DNA from: Halobacterium noricense
Lineage (GTDB): Archaea > Halobacteriota > Halobacteria > Halobacteriales > Halobacteriaceae
Reading direction: 5' to 3'
Length of the DNA stretch: 64,000 nucleotides
NCBI RefSeq assembly: GCF_021233435.1
Contig: NZ_CP089468.1
Coordinates: forward strand, 1,364,001-1,428,000
Below are positions 25,561 to 33,562 of the stretch, piece after piece. The notes beneath the pieces were generated by a model. It had not been told where the DNA came from, searched no databases, and saw nothing but the letters and a program-made list of their open reading frames with translations. The translations under genes were made by a program, and so were the position numbers. Position 1 is the first letter of the stretch, and every line of letters starts with the position of its first letter.

Positions 25561-26493
25561 ATGAGCTACCGACGTCCCCGGTTGGGCGTCTCCCCTGCGG
25601 CCCTGATGTTCATCGCGCTCGCCGCCATCTGGGGGACTTCGTTCCCAGCCATCGAAATCGGGCTGCACACCGTGCCAGCCCTCTCGTTCGCCGCCATCAG
25701 GTACAGCCTCGCAGGCCTCATCATTCTCGGCTACGCCGTCTACGCCACCGACCGCTGGCGGCCCCGCGGCACCGAGGAGTGGCTCGCGGTCAGCGTCGCC
25801 GGCCTCCTCGTCATCGCCGTCTACCACGGGTTGCTGTACCTCGGCGAGCTCCGCGTCTCCGGCGCAATCGCCGCCATCGTCGTCAGCCTCTCGCCCGTCC
25901 TCACGGCCGGTCTCGCGAGCGTGCTCCTCGACAGCGACGTCGACCTCGTCGAAGGCCTCGGCCTGCTCGCCGGATTCGCCGGCGTCGTCATCGTCGCCTC
26001 CCCCGGCGGCGGTGGCACCGACCTGTTCGGCGTCGCACTCGTGTTCGGCGGTGCCGTCGCGTTCGCGCTCGGTGCCGTCCTCGCGCGCCCGCTGTCCACC
26101 GACCTCCCCGTCGAGACGATGGAAGCGTGGGCGATGCTGCTCGGCGCCGGCGTCCTCTGGATTGGCGCGGGCGCTCGCGGCGAATCCCTCGCGGGCGTCG
26201 AGTGGACGCTCCCCGCGCTCGCCAGCCTCGCGTACCTCACGCTGGTCGCGGGCTGCGTCGGCTTCCTGCTGTACTTCGAGCTGCTCGACCGCATCGGCGC
26301 GGCGGAACTCCACCTCGTCGGTTACCTCGAACCCGTCGTCGCCGCGCTGATGGCGTGGGCGCTGCTCGGGCAGGTCGTCGACTCGCAGGCGCTCGCCGGC
26401 TTCGCGGCTATCTTCCTCGGGTTCGCGCTGCTCGAACGCGACGTCCTCTTCGAAGCGGCCGTCACCACCGCCGATGCCGTCCGTTCCCACTAG
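25561..26493 (+). CDS. DMT superfamily transporter (EamA type)
   Basis: A 310-residue inner-membrane transporter with ten predicted helices in two EamA repeats. Repeat one starts LMFIALAAIWGTSFPAIEIG, the classic W-G-T/S-F motif, and repeat two near 155 (LFGVALVFGGAVAFALGAVL). The second repeat ends with GYLEPVVAALMAWALLGQVV, the standard E-P-V...A signature. It would export or import small metabolites; the substrate is unknown. It starts at the ATG at 25561 after an AT-rich promoter. The next gene starts 49 bases after the stop. Confidence 0.9.
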   Translation: MSYRRPRLGVSPAALMFIALAAIWGTSFPAIEIGLHTVPALSFAAIRYSLAGLIILGYAVYATDRWRPRGTEEWLAVSVAGLLVIAVYHGLLYLGELRVSGAIAAIVVSLSPVLTAGLASVLLDSDVDLVEGLGLLAGFAGVVIVASPGGGGTDLFGVALVFGGAVAFALGAVLARPLSTDLPVETMEAWAMLLGAGVLWIGAGARGESLAGVEWTLPALASLAYLTLVAGCVGFLLYFELLDRIGAAELHLVGYLEPVVAALMAWALLGQVVDSQALAGFAAIFLGFALLERDVLFEAAVTTADAVRSH

Positions 26494-26542
26494 CTGGCAG
26501 CGTCCCCAACAGCTAACGCGGTCCATTTCGAACCCCTCCGAC

Positions 26543-26995
26543 GTGACCGTTTACTTCGAAGACCTCGACGAGGGTGACGTCCTCGAATTCGGCACGTACG
26601 ACGTCACCGAGGACGAAATTGTGGAGTTCGCCGAGCGCTACGACCCGCAGTGGTTCCACACCCAGCCCGAGCGCGCCCGCGAAGAGTCGCATTTCGACGA
26701 CCTCGCGGCGTCTGGCTGGCACACGTGCGCGATAGCGATGCGACTCGTCGTCGACGGCCACTACGTCGACGCCGCCGGCCTCGGCGCGCTCGGCATCGAG
26801 CAACTCCGCTGGCCGAACCCCACGGTCCCGGGTGATTCGCTGTCAGTCACCGTCGAAATCCTGGAGATGCGGCGCTCCGAAAGCGACCCTACCCGTGGCC
26901 TCGTCACGCTCAACCACACCGTCACCAACCAGGCCAGCGAGGTCAAACTGGAGATGCGGCCGACCGTGATGTACGCGTGCCGGAACAGCGGGTGA
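26543..26995 (+). CDS. MaoC-like dehydratase (hot-dog fold)
   Basis: A 150-residue single hot-dog protein. The R-hydratase-like site is visible in FAERYDPQWFHTQPERA, the FAxxxDPQxxH motif with the catalytic Asp and His, followed by the hot-dog helix GWHTCAIAMRLVVDG. The sequence LRWPNPTVPGDSLSVTVEILE is the usual strand pair with the P-V-x-P-G-D turn. These proteins hydrate enoyl-CoA-type substrates or act in short acyl metabolism. The GTG at 26543 was chosen because the family begins close to VYFEDLDEGD; an upstream start at 26474 would add unrelated residues. Confidence 0.87.
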   Translation: MTVYFEDLDEGDVLEFGTYDVTEDEIVEFAERYDPQWFHTQPERAREESHFDDLAASGWHTCAIAMRLVVDGHYVDAAGLGALGIEQLRWPNPTVPGDSLSVTVEILEMRRSESDPTRGLVTLNHTVTNQASEVKLEMRPTVMYACRNSG

Positions 26996-27039
26996 CGACC
27001 GCTACAACGAAGAATAGGCGCAATATGTAGCGTAGCTAC

Positions 27040-27756
27040 CTACTCCATCTGGTTCTCGGCGCGCCGCAGCAGCCCGAGGACGGTGTTGATTTCCCGGCCC
27101 GTCGGGTGGGTGCGGCCGACCATGCGGCGGAGCATCCGCATCGCCTTGTCGCGTTTCTCCTCGGGGTAGTCGATTTCCGCGAGGAAGTCCTCGGCGTGGT
27201 CGTGGAAGCGCTCGATGGATTCTTCCTCGGCGCGGTGGCGCTCGACGTCCGGCAACTGGGTCTCGTTCATCGCGAGGTCCCGGAGTTCGTACAGCGCGAC
27301 GGTGGCGGCCTGCCCGAGGTTCATCACCGGGTAGTCGTGGGAGGCGGGAATCGACGCCACTTCGTCGATTTGCGCGAGTTCGTCGTTCGTCAGGCCGACG
27401 CGCTCGCGGCCGAACACCAGCGCCGTGTTCGACTCGACGTCCGCGAGGCTCTCGGAGAGCTCCGCGGGCGTGCGGAACGGGAACCGCACGTGCTTGGTGG
27501 CGTCCTCGTTCGTGATGGCGGTGAAGCCGACGGTGTGGAACTCCGAGGTGAGGTCCTCGAAGGAGAGTTCGCGGGCGTTCGGGAGCACGTCCTCGCGGGC
27601 CTGTCCCGCGAAGCCGTAGGCTTCCGAGTCCCGGCCGAGGTACGGCGGGTCCACGAGCAGGAGGTCCTCGAAGCCGAAATTCTTCATCGCTCGTGCGATG
27701 GTGCCGACGTTGCCGGAGGTCTTGGCGTCCACGACGGCGACGTCTGGCTTACTCAT
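27040..27756 (-). CDS. tRNA/rRNA 2'-O-methyltransferase, TrmJ-like (SPOUT)
   Basis: A 238-residue SPOUT methyltransferase of the TrmH/TrmJ group, which methylates a ribose 2'-OH in tRNA (position 32 in TrmJ). The N-terminal SPOUT domain opens with PDVAVVDAKTSGNVGTIARAM (motif 1, N and R), has LVFGRERVGLTNDEL (motif 2), and IPASHDYPVMNLGQAATVALYEL (motif 3 with the knot). The C-terminal helical part ends in RMVGRTHPTGREINTVLGLLR, the TrmJ-specific dimer tail. The ATG at 27756 lies inside the upstream gene's last codons (8-base overlap), so the two are translationally coupled. Confidence 0.9.
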   Translation of the reverse strand: MSKPDVAVVDAKTSGNVGTIARAMKNFGFEDLLLVDPPYLGRDSEAYGFAGQAREDVLPNARELSFEDLTSEFHTVGFTAITNEDATKHVRFPFRTPAELSESLADVESNTALVFGRERVGLTNDELAQIDEVASIPASHDYPVMNLGQAATVALYELRDLAMNETQLPDVERHRAEEESIERFHDHAEDFLAEIDYPEEKRDKAMRMLRRMVGRTHPTGREINTVLGLLRRAENQME

Positions 27757-28306
27757 CGCTCGTGGGGTAGTCGGCGTCCAGGTCGAGGTCGAGCTCGTCG
27801 GCGTCCTCGATTTCCGGCCGAAGGTCGATGCCGGCCTGTTCGTCCTCGGGCAACTCGACGTTGTGAATCTCGGGATCAGGGATGTCCGGATTCGGCGTCT
27901 GCTCTGGGTCGGTAGCGACGTGCTCGGGGCCGTCGTACCACTCCGGCGCGCGCTCGCCGTCCGCGAACCACTCGCGGAACGCCTCTTGGAATTCCTCGGT
28001 GCCGCGGTACTGCTCGCCGCCGGCTTCGAGGAACCAGTAGTAGAAGTCGACCTCGTGTTCGGCGCACAGCAGGACTTCCGCGCGGGGTTCGCCGTACACC
28101 GCAGCGGGCGTGTTCCGCGACGTGTCGTCGTCACCGTGGAGGAGATAGCAGGCGTCACACGGCCGGTCCATCAGCGCCGGCAGCCGCTGCAGGCGCGCGC
28201 TGGCGTCGTCGGGCATCTCGTCGAAGTCCCGGTAGTCGCCGTGCTCGTCGAAGACCTCGTCCTCGTCGAAGCGCCACCCCCGGAAGCCGATGCTCACCTT
28301 GCTCAT
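27749..28306 (-). CDS. Haloarchaeal conserved protein with Cys/His clusters
   Basis: A 185-residue acidic protein of no family known to me. It starts MSKVSIGFRGWRFDEDEVFD. A CDAC pair at about residue 50 and a C-x-x-H further on (LLCAEHEVDFYYWF) look like a small zinc-binding site. The last third is highly acidic and proline-rich (PEQTPNPDIPDPEIHNVELP), as in flexible tails. It overlaps the TrmJ-like gene by 8 bases, and the two would be produced from one message; a role linked to tRNA modification is only a guess. The start ATG at 28306 lies just before the divergent DHPS gene. Confidence 0.75.
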   Translation of the reverse strand: MSKVSIGFRGWRFDEDEVFDEHGDYRDFDEMPDDASARLQRLPALMDRPCDACYLLHGDDDTSRNTPAAVYGEPRAEVLLCAEHEVDFYYWFLEAGGEQYRGTEEFQEAFREWFADGERAPEWYDGPEHVATDPEQTPNPDIPDPEIHNVELPEDEQAGIDLRPEIEDADELDLDLDADYPTSDE

Positions 28307-28339
28307 TAGCGGCGCGTAGGCGACCGACGTACAAAAGTC

Positions 28340-28365
28340 GCCTGAAGGCTCCCGCCACGCGGGAG
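28340..28365. repeat. Short palindromic hairpins in the trmJ operon/DHPS intergenic region
   Basis: CTCCCGC (28349-28355) and GCGGGAG (28359-28365) form a perfect 7-bp stem with loop CAC. It is preceded by GCCTGAAGGC (28340-28349). It has the same build (C-G-closed, three-base loop) as the hairpins at 13.2-13.5 kb and 45.3 kb, and lies between two divergent genes. Confidence 0.7.
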
Positions 28366-28422
28366 GCGGCCGCGAGCCCCGGAACCGATTCGCCTTTGGG
28401 CGAGGGGTTCCGCCTTCGAGGC

Positions 28423-29586
28423 ATGCAGACGGTCGACGCCGCCGGGCTCCCGATTGGAGACGACCACCCGCCCCGCATTATGGGCGTGTTGAACGTCTCG
28501 AAGGAATCGCCGTACGACCCCAGCGTCTTCGACGACCCCGACGAGGCGGCCGCGTACGTCGACGAGGAGCTCGTCGGCGAGGGCGCGGACATCGTCGACG
28601 TCGGCCTCGAATCCGCGAACAAGAAGTTCGACGTGCTCTCCCCCGAGCAGGAGCTCGACCGGCTGGACACCGCCGTCGAGACCATCCAGCGCGTCGGGAG
28701 CGACGCCGTATTCTCTATCGAGACGCGGTACGCGGAGGTCGCCGACGAAGCGCTCTCGCGTGGCTTCGACATGGTCAACGACATCTGCGGGTTCGCCGAC
28801 CCCGAGATGCCCGAGGTCTGTGAGGCCCACGACGCGGCCGTCGTGAAGATGGCGAGCCCGCCGGACCTCGAACGTCCCGGTGCAATCGAGGACGTGGACT
28901 GGGCGGCGCGAAGCGCCGCCAATCCAGAGCGTAGCCGCAGCTACGCGGACGACATCTACGACGCGCTCACGCTGAACGGCTTCACGGACAAGACCATCGT
29001 CGACCCGGCGTTCGGCGGGTGGAGCGAGGACAAGACGCTCGCAGACGATCGCGAGACGTTCGACCGGCTCCGAGAGTTCCGCGGGCACGGCTACCCCATC
29101 CTCGTCTCAATCAATCGGAAGAACTTCCTCCGCGAGGTTGCCGACCGCTCCACGGAGGAGGCGCTGCCCGTCTCGCTGGCGGCGACGTCGATGGCCGTCG
29201 AGCGCGGCGCACACATCGTCCGTACGCACGACGTCGCCGAAACGCGGGACGCTGCGCTCATCGGCTACGAGTTCCGCCGCGACCGTTACGAGGCTGAGCA
29301 CGTCGAGGAATTGGACGTGACGACCGTTGCGGAGGCTGAGCGCCACGTGAAGCGGCTGGACGGCGACCTCGATGCTGCCGGCGACGCGGCCGCTCGCGCG
29401 TACGAGGTACACGGCCTCGACGGCGACGACCGCGCGGTGCTGGCGGCCAAAGGTGTCGCCGTCACGGGGGACGACCCGGCGTTCGTCGCAGCCCCTATCA
29501 GCGTGCTTCGGGCTGCCGCGGATGCGCTCGAATCCCCGGACGGCGTGCTGGGGGAACTCACAGCGGCGTGGTCGACTCGCACGTAA
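28423..29586 (+). CDS. folP: Dihydropteroate synthase-like protein with C-terminal extension
   Basis: A 387-residue protein whose first 270 residues are a pterin-binding TIM barrel: RIMGVLNVSKESPYD (the GVLNVTPDSF loop, altered), FDMVNDICGFADPEM (the VND motif), AAVVKMASPP, IVDPAFGGWSEDKT and PILVSINRKNFL. The last 110 residues are a haloarchaeal extension of unknown role. DHPS joins a pterin pyrophosphate to p-aminobenzoate or a related arylamine. The next gene, mptE, makes the pterin pyrophosphate, which supports this role. The start at 28423 follows a promoter-like stretch. Two perfect hairpins (28902-28920 and 28929-28946) lie inside the gene and encode a low-complexity WAARSAANPERSRSY segment. 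Confidence 0.83.
   Translation: MQTVDAAGLPIGDDHPPRIMGVLNVSKESPYDPSVFDDPDEAAAYVDEELVGEGADIVDVGLESANKKFDVLSPEQELDRLDTAVETIQRVGSDAVFSIETRYAEVADEALSRGFDMVNDICGFADPEMPEVCEAHDAAVVKMASPPDLERPGAIEDVDWAARSAANPERSRSYADDIYDALTLNGFTDKTIVDPAFGGWSEDKTLADDRETFDRLREFRGHGYPILVSINRKNFLREVADRSTEEALPVSLAATSMAVERGAHIVRTHDVAETRDAALIGYEFRRDRYEAEHVEELDVTTVAEAERHVKRLDGDLDAAGDAAARAYEVHGLDGDDRAVLAAKGVAVTGDDPAFVAAPISVLRAAADALESPDGVLGELTAAWSTRT
28902..28946. repeat. Two palindromes inside the DHPS coding sequence
   Basis: GGCGGCGC (28902-28909), loop GAA, GCGCCGCC (28913-28920) is a perfect 8-bp hairpin. GCGTAGC (28929-28935), loop CGCA, GCTACGC (28940-28946) is a perfect 7-bp one. They resemble the intergenic palindromes elsewhere in the window and stay in frame. 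Confidence 0.8.
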
Positions 29587-29594
29587 CGGGAAAA

Positions 29595-29690
29595 CTTATA
29601 CCGGCGGGGCCTAAATCCGAGGTTGGAAGCCGGACCCCCGCTGGGTAGGGGTACTTCGCGGGGCGTCTCGGCTCGAACCAGGAATCCTTT
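29595..29690 (+). ncRNA. Candidate small structured RNA upstream of mptE
   Basis: A TATA-like CTTATA (29595-29600) is followed at 21-27 bases by a segment that folds into one long hairpin: GGTT (29621-29624) with AACC (29676-29679), AGCCG (29628-29632) with CGGCT, GAC with GTC, and CCCCGC with GCGGGG; an outer TCC/GGA pair (29616-29618 with 29681-29683) may extend it. It ends in a T-rich run (CCTTTCATTT). The mptE gene has its own TATA-like TTTATT at 29692-29697 about 24 bases before its ATG, so this region looks like a separate short transcript rather than a leader. Confidence 0.5.
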
Positions 29691-29717
29691 CATTTATTCG
29701 ACTTCGTAGCGACAGCC

Positions 29718-30395
29718 ATGGACTTCACCGACTGGGCGCCGGTCTACGAGGAGGTACTCGCCGACTTCGGGTTCGACAGAGCCGCCGACGAGCACGCGCG
29801 AGACGTGCTCGCGGAGTACGCCGAGCCGTTCGACCTGACGCGCCTCGACTGCACGGGCCAGCGGGTCGCTATCGCCGGTGGCGCAGCGTCACTGGCCGGC
29901 GAGACCGCGGTTGCAGCCGATGCAGACGTCGTGTTCGCCGCGTCGACCGCCGTCGACGTGCTCGACGATGCGGGCGTCGACGTCGACCTGATGGTGACCG
30001 ACCTCGACAAGAACCCCGACACTGCGCGCCGGCTCACCGAATCGGGGACGCCGGTCGCGGCGCACGCCCACGGCGACAACGTTCCCGCCGTCCGCGAGCA
30101 CGTCCCGAAATTCGACCTCGCGCACGTCCTCGGCACGACGCAAGCCGAACCCGTGGACGCGGTCTACAACTTCGGGGGGTTCACGGACGGCGACCGCGCG
30201 GCGTTCCTCGCGGACCACTTCGGCGCCGCGGAACTGACCTTCCCCGGCTGGGACTTCGAGGACCCGTCGGTCGGCGACCAGAAAGCGCAGAAACTGGCGT
30301 GGGCCGAACGCCTCCTGTCCTGGCTCGAACGCCGGCGTGGCGACCGGTTCGGCGTGCTCGACGGACGACGCGACGGCATCGACGCGCTCCCGTAG
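29718..30395 (+). CDS. mptE: 6-hydroxymethylpterin pyrophosphokinase (MptE, DUF115 family)
   Basis: A 225-residue archaeal-type kinase that transfers pyrophosphate from ATP to 6-hydroxymethyl-dihydropterin, replacing the bacterial FolK. The motifs GQRVAIAGGAASLAGE, then DVVFAASTAVDVLDDAGVDVDLMVTDLDKN, and VAAHAHGDNVPAVREHV are those of the DUF115/MptE fold. HVLGTTQAEP and YNFGGFTDGDRAAFLADHFGA with FPGWDFEDPS complete it. The gene follows the DHPS-like gene in the same direction, forming a folate/pterin pair. The ATG at 29718 with the TTTATT box suggests leaderless transcription. Confidence 0.9.
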   Translation: MDFTDWAPVYEEVLADFGFDRAADEHARDVLAEYAEPFDLTRLDCTGQRVAIAGGAASLAGETAVAADADVVFAASTAVDVLDDAGVDVDLMVTDLDKNPDTARRLTESGTPVAAHAHGDNVPAVREHVPKFDLAHVLGTTQAEPVDAVYNFGGFTDGDRAAFLADHFGAAELTFPGWDFEDPSVGDQKAQKLAWAERLLSWLERRRGDRFGVLDGRRDGIDALP

Positions 30396-30758
30396 CTACC
30401 CGCCTACGGTGACGGTCGCGTCGTTGGCGATGCCGATGGAGACAGTGTCGTCGCCGGTGAACTCGTAGGTCTGCTCGGTCGTCTCCCCGTCGACGGTGAC
30501 GGCGACGACGTACTCGCCGCTCCCCTCGAACGCCGGTAGCTCCTCGTCGGTTTCGGCGTCGACAGTCACGTCCTCGCTGTACACGCTGTCGCCGTCGTTC
30601 AGCACTTCCACGGTGACGTCGTGGCTCGTCTCGTCGTTGTTGACGAGCAGGACGTTCGTCGTCGCCGAACTCCCGAATCCGAGTGCGCTACAGCCGGCGG
30701 TGGCGACGAGGACGCCGACGAGCGCGATCAGCACGACCTGCTTGCTCCGACTGTCCAT
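30396..30758 (-). CDS. Small secreted lipoprotein, unknown function
   Basis: A 120-residue lipoprotein. Residues 1-22 form a basic head (MDSRSKQ) and hydrophobic helix ending in a lipobox ATAGC. The mature part is beta-rich and acidic, with TTNVLLVNNDETSHDVTVEVLNDGDS, resembling an Ig-like/CARDB-type fold of extracellular archaeal proteins. It is convergent with mptE: the two stop codons are directly adjacent (30393-30395 and 30396-30398). The start is the ATG at 30758; an open frame further upstream on the minus strand shadows the next gene. Confidence 0.8.
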   Translation of the reverse strand: MDSRSKQVVLIALVGVLVATAGCSALGFGSSATTNVLLVNNDETSHDVTVEVLNDGDSVYSEDVTVDAETDEELPAFEGSGEYVVAVTVDGETTEQTYEFTGDDTVSIGIANDATVTVGG

Positions 30759-30837
30759 ACCCACCCCTGACAGAGTGAACGTAAAGAACGCCGGATAGCT
30801 CAAAGAACGGTCGAACTCTTCGACTGCGTGCGAGGCG

Positions 30838-31839
30838 TTATTCGGGTGCCACGGCCGCCAGCGTCTGGTCGATGACCTCGCGGTCGGCGGCGCGTGGGAA
30901 CGAGACGGCGATGGCGTCGATACCGTCGACGGCCGCGAACTTGGCGACGCGCTGGCGGACCGTCTCGGGCGTGCCGGCGGCCGCCAGCGCGTCCAGCAGG
31001 TCGTCGGAGACGCTGGCGACGGCGCGCTCGCGGTCGCCGTCCTGCCACGCGCCGTGGATGGTCTCGGCGGCGTCCTCGTAGCCCTGCCGGGCGACCGCAT
31101 CCCGGTAGAACGTCCCCATGCCGCCGACGTAGAACGCGAGATGCTGGCGCGCGAGGTCGCGGGCGGCGTCGCTGTCGGGCAGCGCACAGCACGGCAGCAT
31201 GAACGTCGTGTGGACGTCCTCGGCGTCGCGGTTGCCGAGGCTCGCGCCGCGCCGGAGGTCCGCGTAGCGGTCCTCGAAGCCCGCCTGCGTGAACATGAGC
31301 GCGTGCCAGCCGTCGGCGAACCGGCCCGCGAGTTCGACGGCTTTCGGGCCCATGCCGGTGATGTCGATTTCGGGGACGGGCTCCGGCGGGTCCTGTCGCA
31401 GCCTGAAGCCGCGGGTCTGGACGACGTCGCCGTCGTAGTCGACTTGTTCGCCCGACAGCACTTGTCGAACGGCTTCGACGTACTCGCGCGTTCGCTTCAG
31501 GGGGTTACCGAACTCTTGGCCGTGCCAGCCCTCGACGACTGCGGGGCCGCTCGGGCCGAGGCCGAGGCGGAACCGGCCACCGGACTGCTCCTGAAGTGTG
31601 GCGGCGGTCTGCCCGAGGAGCGCGGCGCTCCGGGAGTACGTGTTCACGATGCTGGTGCCGACGCCGATGGTGTCGGTGCGGTCGGCGAGCGCGGCCAGCG
31701 TGGTGACGGCGTCCCGGCCCCACGTCTCCGGGAACCAGACGCGGTCGTAGCCGAGTTCTTCGGCACGTTCGCCGATGCCGACGACGTCGGACAGCGAATC
31801 CTGTGCGGCGACCGGCAGGTGGACGGTGCGGGCGGTCAC
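30838..31839 (-). CDS. LLM class F420-dependent oxidoreductase
   Basis: A 333-residue bacterial luciferase-like (LLM) TIM barrel, expected to use coenzyme F420 for hydride transfer. It shows AEELGYDRVWFPETWGRDAVTTLAAL, GVGTSIVNTYSRSAALLGQTAATLQE, RFRLGLGPSGPAVVEGWHG and EIDITGMGPKAVELAG. These match the methylene-H4MPT reductase/F420 group and a haloarchaeal subfamily of this length. The start GTG at 31839 is preferred over the ATG at 31866 because a TATA-like TTTATG lies about 27 bases upstream of the GTG, and only 5 bases from the ATG, which fits leaderless transcription. The substrate is unknown. Confidence 0.88.
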   Translation of the reverse strand: MTARTVHLPVAAQDSLSDVVGIGERAEELGYDRVWFPETWGRDAVTTLAALADRTDTIGVGTSIVNTYSRSAALLGQTAATLQEQSGGRFRLGLGPSGPAVVEGWHGQEFGNPLKRTREYVEAVRQVLSGEQVDYDGDVVQTRGFRLRQDPPEPVPEIDITGMGPKAVELAGRFADGWHALMFTQAGFEDRYADLRRGASLGNRDAEDVHTTFMLPCCALPDSDAARDLARQHLAFYVGGMGTFYRDAVARQGYEDAAETIHGAWQDGDRERAVASVSDDLLDALAAAGTPETVRQRVAKFAAVDGIDAIAVSFPRAADREVIDQTLAAVAPE

Positions 31840-31905
31840 GACTCCGGGTTTCGCACCTCGCCGCATAAATCTGTGTCAACTCGTGACAACCCGCGGTGGG
31901 TTGGC

Positions 31906-33462
31906 CTACTCCTCGACGAGTTCGAACTTCTGGACTTTCCCCGTGGTCGTGCGCGGGAGTTCGTCCACGAACTCGACCTCGCGGGGGTGTTTGTACTCCG
32001 CGAGGCGGTCCAGACAGAACTGCTTGAGGTCGTCGGCGCTCACGTCGGCGTCCGGGGCTTTCACGACGAACGCCTTCACCGTCTCGCCGCGGCGGTCGTC
32101 CGGAATCCCGACGATAGCTACGTCGGCGACGGCGTCGTGCTCGAAGAGCAGTTCCTCGACTTCGCGGGGGTAGACGTTGTAGCCCGCCGTGTTTATCATG
32201 TGCTTCTTCCGGTCGACGACGTAGAAGTAGCCGTCCTCGTCGTGGTAGCCGAGGTCGCCCGTGTGGAACCAGCGCTTTCCCTCTGCTTCGGTGAACGCTT
32301 CTTCGTTGGCGTCCGGAAGTCCCGAGTATTCCTTCATCACGTTCGGACCAGAGACGACGAGCTCACCCGTGATGTCGTCCATCTCGACGTCATCTTCGTC
32401 TATCGGCCCTACCTCGATTGGTGGGACGTCCTCGAAGTCGGCGGTGACGATGCGCGCGTCGATGCCCTCTAATGGTTTCCCGATGGAACCGACGCGCCGC
32501 CCCCAGTTCGGGCTGTTGAAGTGGGTGACGGGGCTGGTCTCCGTGAGCCCGTACCCCTCGTAGATTTTCACCGGGTAGAGCTCTTCGAAGCGCCGCAGCA
32601 CCTCGACGGGGATGCCGGAGCCACCCACTGTACACTGGCGCAGCGAGGAGAGGTCGAACGCCTCGGCGTTGGGTTGGTTGATGACGTCGTTGTACATCGC
32701 GGGCACGCCGTCGAACAGCGTCAGGTCGGCGTCCGCGACGAGGCTCATCGCCTCCTGGGCGTCCCACGCGGGCAGCGGGTAGAACGACGCACCCGCGAAC
32801 AGCGCGGCGTTCATCCCGACGGTCATCCCGTAGATGTGGAACAGCGGGAGCACGCCGAGTTTGCGGTCCGACGGCCGCACGCCATCGGGGACGATGTCGA
32901 TGGACTGGTCGGCGTTCGACGCGAGGTTGTGGTGGGTGAGCTGGACCCCCTTCGGCTTCCCGGTGGTGCCGGAGGTGTACGGCTGGACGGCGACGTCGTC
33001 GTCCGCGCGCTCGGCGACGCTGTCGTCGCCGCTGGTGAGGAACTCCCGGAACGGCGTTCCCGTGTCGGCGTCGCCGCCGACGGTGACGACGCGCTCGACG
33101 CTCGTGTCGTCGCGTACCTGCTCGACGAACGGGACGACGTCGGCGAGCGCGACGACCGTTTCGGCCCCGGAGTCCGAGAGCAGGTGTCGGATTTCGCGGC
33201 TCTTGTACTGGGGGTTCATCGGCACGACCGTACACCCCGCGCGGAGCGCGCCGTGGAACGCGACGACGAATTGCGGGAGGTTCGGGAGGTAGATGCCGAC
33301 CGCGTCGCCGGCTTCGACACCCGCGTCGCGGAGCGCGGCGGCGAACTGCCCGGTTTGGGCCCAGAGCTCCCCGTAGGATAGCTCGGCGTCCTCGTAGACG
33401 ACGGCGGGTCGCGCTGGCTGCTCGTCGACGACGGACTCGATGTGGCGGACTAGATTCGTCAC
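31906..33462 (-). CDS. AMP-dependent acyl-CoA synthetase
   Basis: A 518-residue adenylate-forming ligase. The P-loop-like motif YTSGTTGKPKGVQLTHHNL (A3), YEGYGLTETSPVTHFN (A5), WFHTGDLGYHDEDGYFYVVDRKKHMI (A7-A8) and PRTTTGKVQKFEL (A10, catalytic Lys) are all present. It activates a carboxylic acid with ATP and loads it on CoA; the family fits medium or long-chain fatty acids, but the chain length cannot be read. The GTG start at 33462 gives VTNLVRHIES; the longer frame uses a TTG. It is divergent from the thioesterase gene, and the two may act on related acyl-CoAs. Confidence 0.92.
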   Translation of the reverse strand: MTNLVRHIESVVDEQPARPAVVYEDAELSYGELWAQTGQFAAALRDAGVEAGDAVGIYLPNLPQFVVAFHGALRAGCTVVPMNPQYKSREIRHLLSDSGAETVVALADVVPFVEQVRDDTSVERVVTVGGDADTGTPFREFLTSGDDSVAERADDDVAVQPYTSGTTGKPKGVQLTHHNLASNADQSIDIVPDGVRPSDRKLGVLPLFHIYGMTVGMNAALFAGASFYPLPAWDAQEAMSLVADADLTLFDGVPAMYNDVINQPNAEAFDLSSLRQCTVGGSGIPVEVLRRFEELYPVKIYEGYGLTETSPVTHFNSPNWGRRVGSIGKPLEGIDARIVTADFEDVPPIEVGPIDEDDVEMDDITGELVVSGPNVMKEYSGLPDANEEAFTEAEGKRWFHTGDLGYHDEDGYFYVVDRKKHMINTAGYNVYPREVEELLFEHDAVADVAIVGIPDDRRGETVKAFVVKAPDADVSADDLKQFCLDRLAEYKHPREVEFVDELPRTTTGKVQKFELVEE

Positions 33463-33562
33463 GGCTACTCCGCCCAAGGAAGTCTACCATCAATAATACT
33501 GGTGTTCGCTGGGGTCGCATCGACCCGGTGGCCTTTTGCCGGGTGACCACGCATCCGAACGC

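Noticed and set aside
29660-29690. A tRNA on the minus strand (GGTTCGAGCC resembles a T-arm)
   Set aside because: The flanking bases do not form a T-stem, and no anticodon or acceptor stem can be built. The sequence is better explained as part of the long hairpin.
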